A stretch of 64,000 nucleotides of DNA from Pseudogymnoascus destructans (lineage: Eukaryota > Ascomycota > Leotiomycetes > Thelebolales > Thelebolaceae), in contig NW_020167521.1 of the NCBI RefSeq assembly GCF_001641265.1, positions 744,001 to 808,000 on the forward strand, read 5' to 3'. A program made the translations under genes and the position numbers. Each line of letters starts with the position of its first letter. Within the stretch, counting starts at the first letter, position 1. Under the pieces are notes generated by a model, which was given only the letters and a program-made list of their open reading frames with translations, was not told the DNA's origin and made no database searches. This document shows, piece by piece, positions 62,728 through 64,000 of the stretch.

Positions 62728-64000
62728 CTAATCGGAAACTCTCCACTTCTCGAACCACTTCAGGTATCTGTACTGGCTGTTAGGCCCGACCATTCCCCAG
62801 GAGATAGGCATGAAGAGGATGTAGAGGCCGATAACCGCGGTGTAAAGGGCACCGTAGACGGCGAATTGGACCGCCTTGGCCCTTCTCCTGAGCATCCAAT
62901 CGGCGCAGAAACCGAAAGTGAGGATGGCAAAGTACAACGCGGGGTAGTAGTGGTGGACGTAGGTGACTCTGGCCATTGCGACGAATGGGAAGTAGTGGAG
63001 GAACCATCCAATGACTGGGTAAATACCCGCGTAGTGGATTTGGTCAATCTCGGACTGCTTGAGATCGGCGTAGCCGCGCTGCCAACGGATGAGGTACCAT
63101 AGGACAATGAGTCCAAGTAGGGCGAGGGAGGCGGTCGATCCCCAGTAGACAATTGGATTACCAAGGAGGAAGTACTTGACGATAGAATCGTCCCAGCCGC
63201 ACATACGTAGACCGACGTTTAGGATAGGCCATTGCCAGAAGTGTGAGGCAAGGTCATCCTGCTTATCGGGATCAGGCACGAGAGCGTTGTTGGAAGTTGC
63301 CATTGCGACGTTGAGATGGATGAAGTCTTGGAAGAAGGGCGATTTATACGCATTGGCATCAGCAGCAGGTACTATTAGTTGTGATTAGTCAGTTCTAAAT
63401 AAATGCAGAGAGGATAACTCACGCTTGCTGTTCCAGTGAGCCTCCACGTTCCAGTGGGTGAAGGTATCCTTAGGGTTGTTGGCCTTGGTGCATGTGACCT
63501 CGATTTGCTTGAAACCCCACTGAGGCAGGTTAACATTGCCGGCACGCAGATAACATCCAAGAGAAGTATGTTTAAGTCTGAATGCGGTGGTAAGGGTTCG
63601 GATCTTGGTCTTGTCGGTGTTGGAGGAGACATCCTTGACGACTTCAATGGTAAAGTGATCCTTCTCATCGCCGACGGTAGTGTTGCCGTAACACGAGACT
63701 TCCTTATCAACCTTGGTGATTGGGGCAGACACGTCGTGCGAGTGGAGGTTGCGGCCGGTTTGGGCGTGGATCAGACGGAGAACATCGCCATGGGCAACAA
63801 ACTTCGGTGGTCCTTCACCGTCGTACTCAGGCTCGGCACGGTTGGGGTAGAAAAACCACTCGTTGTTGGAATCCTTGTGGTGGTAGCAAGTGACCTGTTG
63901 TTGTCCGGAGCCCTCTGGATATGTCTGGACGTGAGAATGGAGAAGTCCACCACCATATCCCATATTCTTAATGGTTGCGCGGGATCCGTAGGCGATCTCA
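62728..64000 (-). CDS. protein O-mannosyltransferase (PMT family), 3' part
   Basis: Two exons in view, 63423 to beyond 64000 and 62728-63371, joined at WNSK-LPAADANAYKSPFFQD. The 5' end lies outside the window. PMTs transfer mannose from dolichyl-phosphate-mannose to Ser/Thr of secretory proteins in the ER. The visible part begins in the lumenal MIR repeats (GGGLLHSHVQTYPEGSGQQQ, CYHHKDSNNEW, LRLIHAQTGRNLHSH, FRLKHTSLGCYLRAG). It continues into the C-terminal PMT domain with membrane segments (NPIVYWGSTASLALLGLIVL, GIYPVIGWFLHYFPF, YPALYFAILTFGFCADWML). It ends WFEKWRVSD. Which PMT class (PMT1 or PMT2) is not decided here. Confidence 0.95.

Overview
The window is nuclear DNA of a filamentous ascomycete (Pezizomycotina). 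Evidence: short 45-215 nt GT..AG introns with CTAAC/CTGAC-type branch points, several genes split by tiny exons, housekeeping proteins of fungal type (SPT20, LHS1, LSC2, SDA1, eIF2B-gamma, DUF1304), a fungal rhodopsin-domain membrane protein, Fot1/pogo-type transposons and a transposase relic with RIP-like nonsense mutations. The class cannot be fixed from sequence alone; Leotiomycetes or a close relative is only a guess. No tRNA, rRNA or CRISPR was seen.

Layout. 1-5 kb: the tail of an unidentified gene, an F-box/LRR gene and a conserved hypothetical gene. 5-7.6 kb: gene-free, with a pyrimidine-rich minisatellite. 7.6-13.5 kb: a nest of four pogo/Fot1-like DNA transposons (called D, C, A, B), with a solo LTR inside A. 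13.9-32.9 kb: gene-rich core with a C2H2 regulator that has a 4.1 kb upstream region, GCD1, a Pex22-like peroxin, SPT20, SDA1, DOC1/APC10, a small membrane protein and prefoldin subunit 4. 33.1-40.7 kb: accessory island with a rhodopsin-domain gene that carries an in-frame stop, five LTR copies of one retroelement family (two forming a fold-back of about 1.8 kb) and a JRK/pogo transposase relic with 11 stops. 41-53 kb: DUF1304 protein, LHS1, a GNAT acetyltransferase, an unresolved membrane protein, LSC2, a lysine-rich protein and an Sfl1-like HSF-type factor. 53-56.7 kb: gene-free, with 65-bp, 9-bp and 8-bp tandem repeats. 56.7-64 kb: F-box protein, extended SDR reductase, Rab4-like GTPase and the 3' part of a protein O-mannosyltransferase.

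The genes do not form a pathway cluster. Several serve basic expression and quality control (SAGA, eIF2B, ribosome assembly, prefoldin, ER Hsp70, O-mannosylation). Splice joins were derived by eye and accepted only when reading phase and family similarity agreed. The most unusual content is structural: head-to-tail pogo insertions sharing a TA, a common 17-bp-period double repeat inside the termini of three transposon types, LTR fold-back palindromes, and long perfect hairpins between genes.
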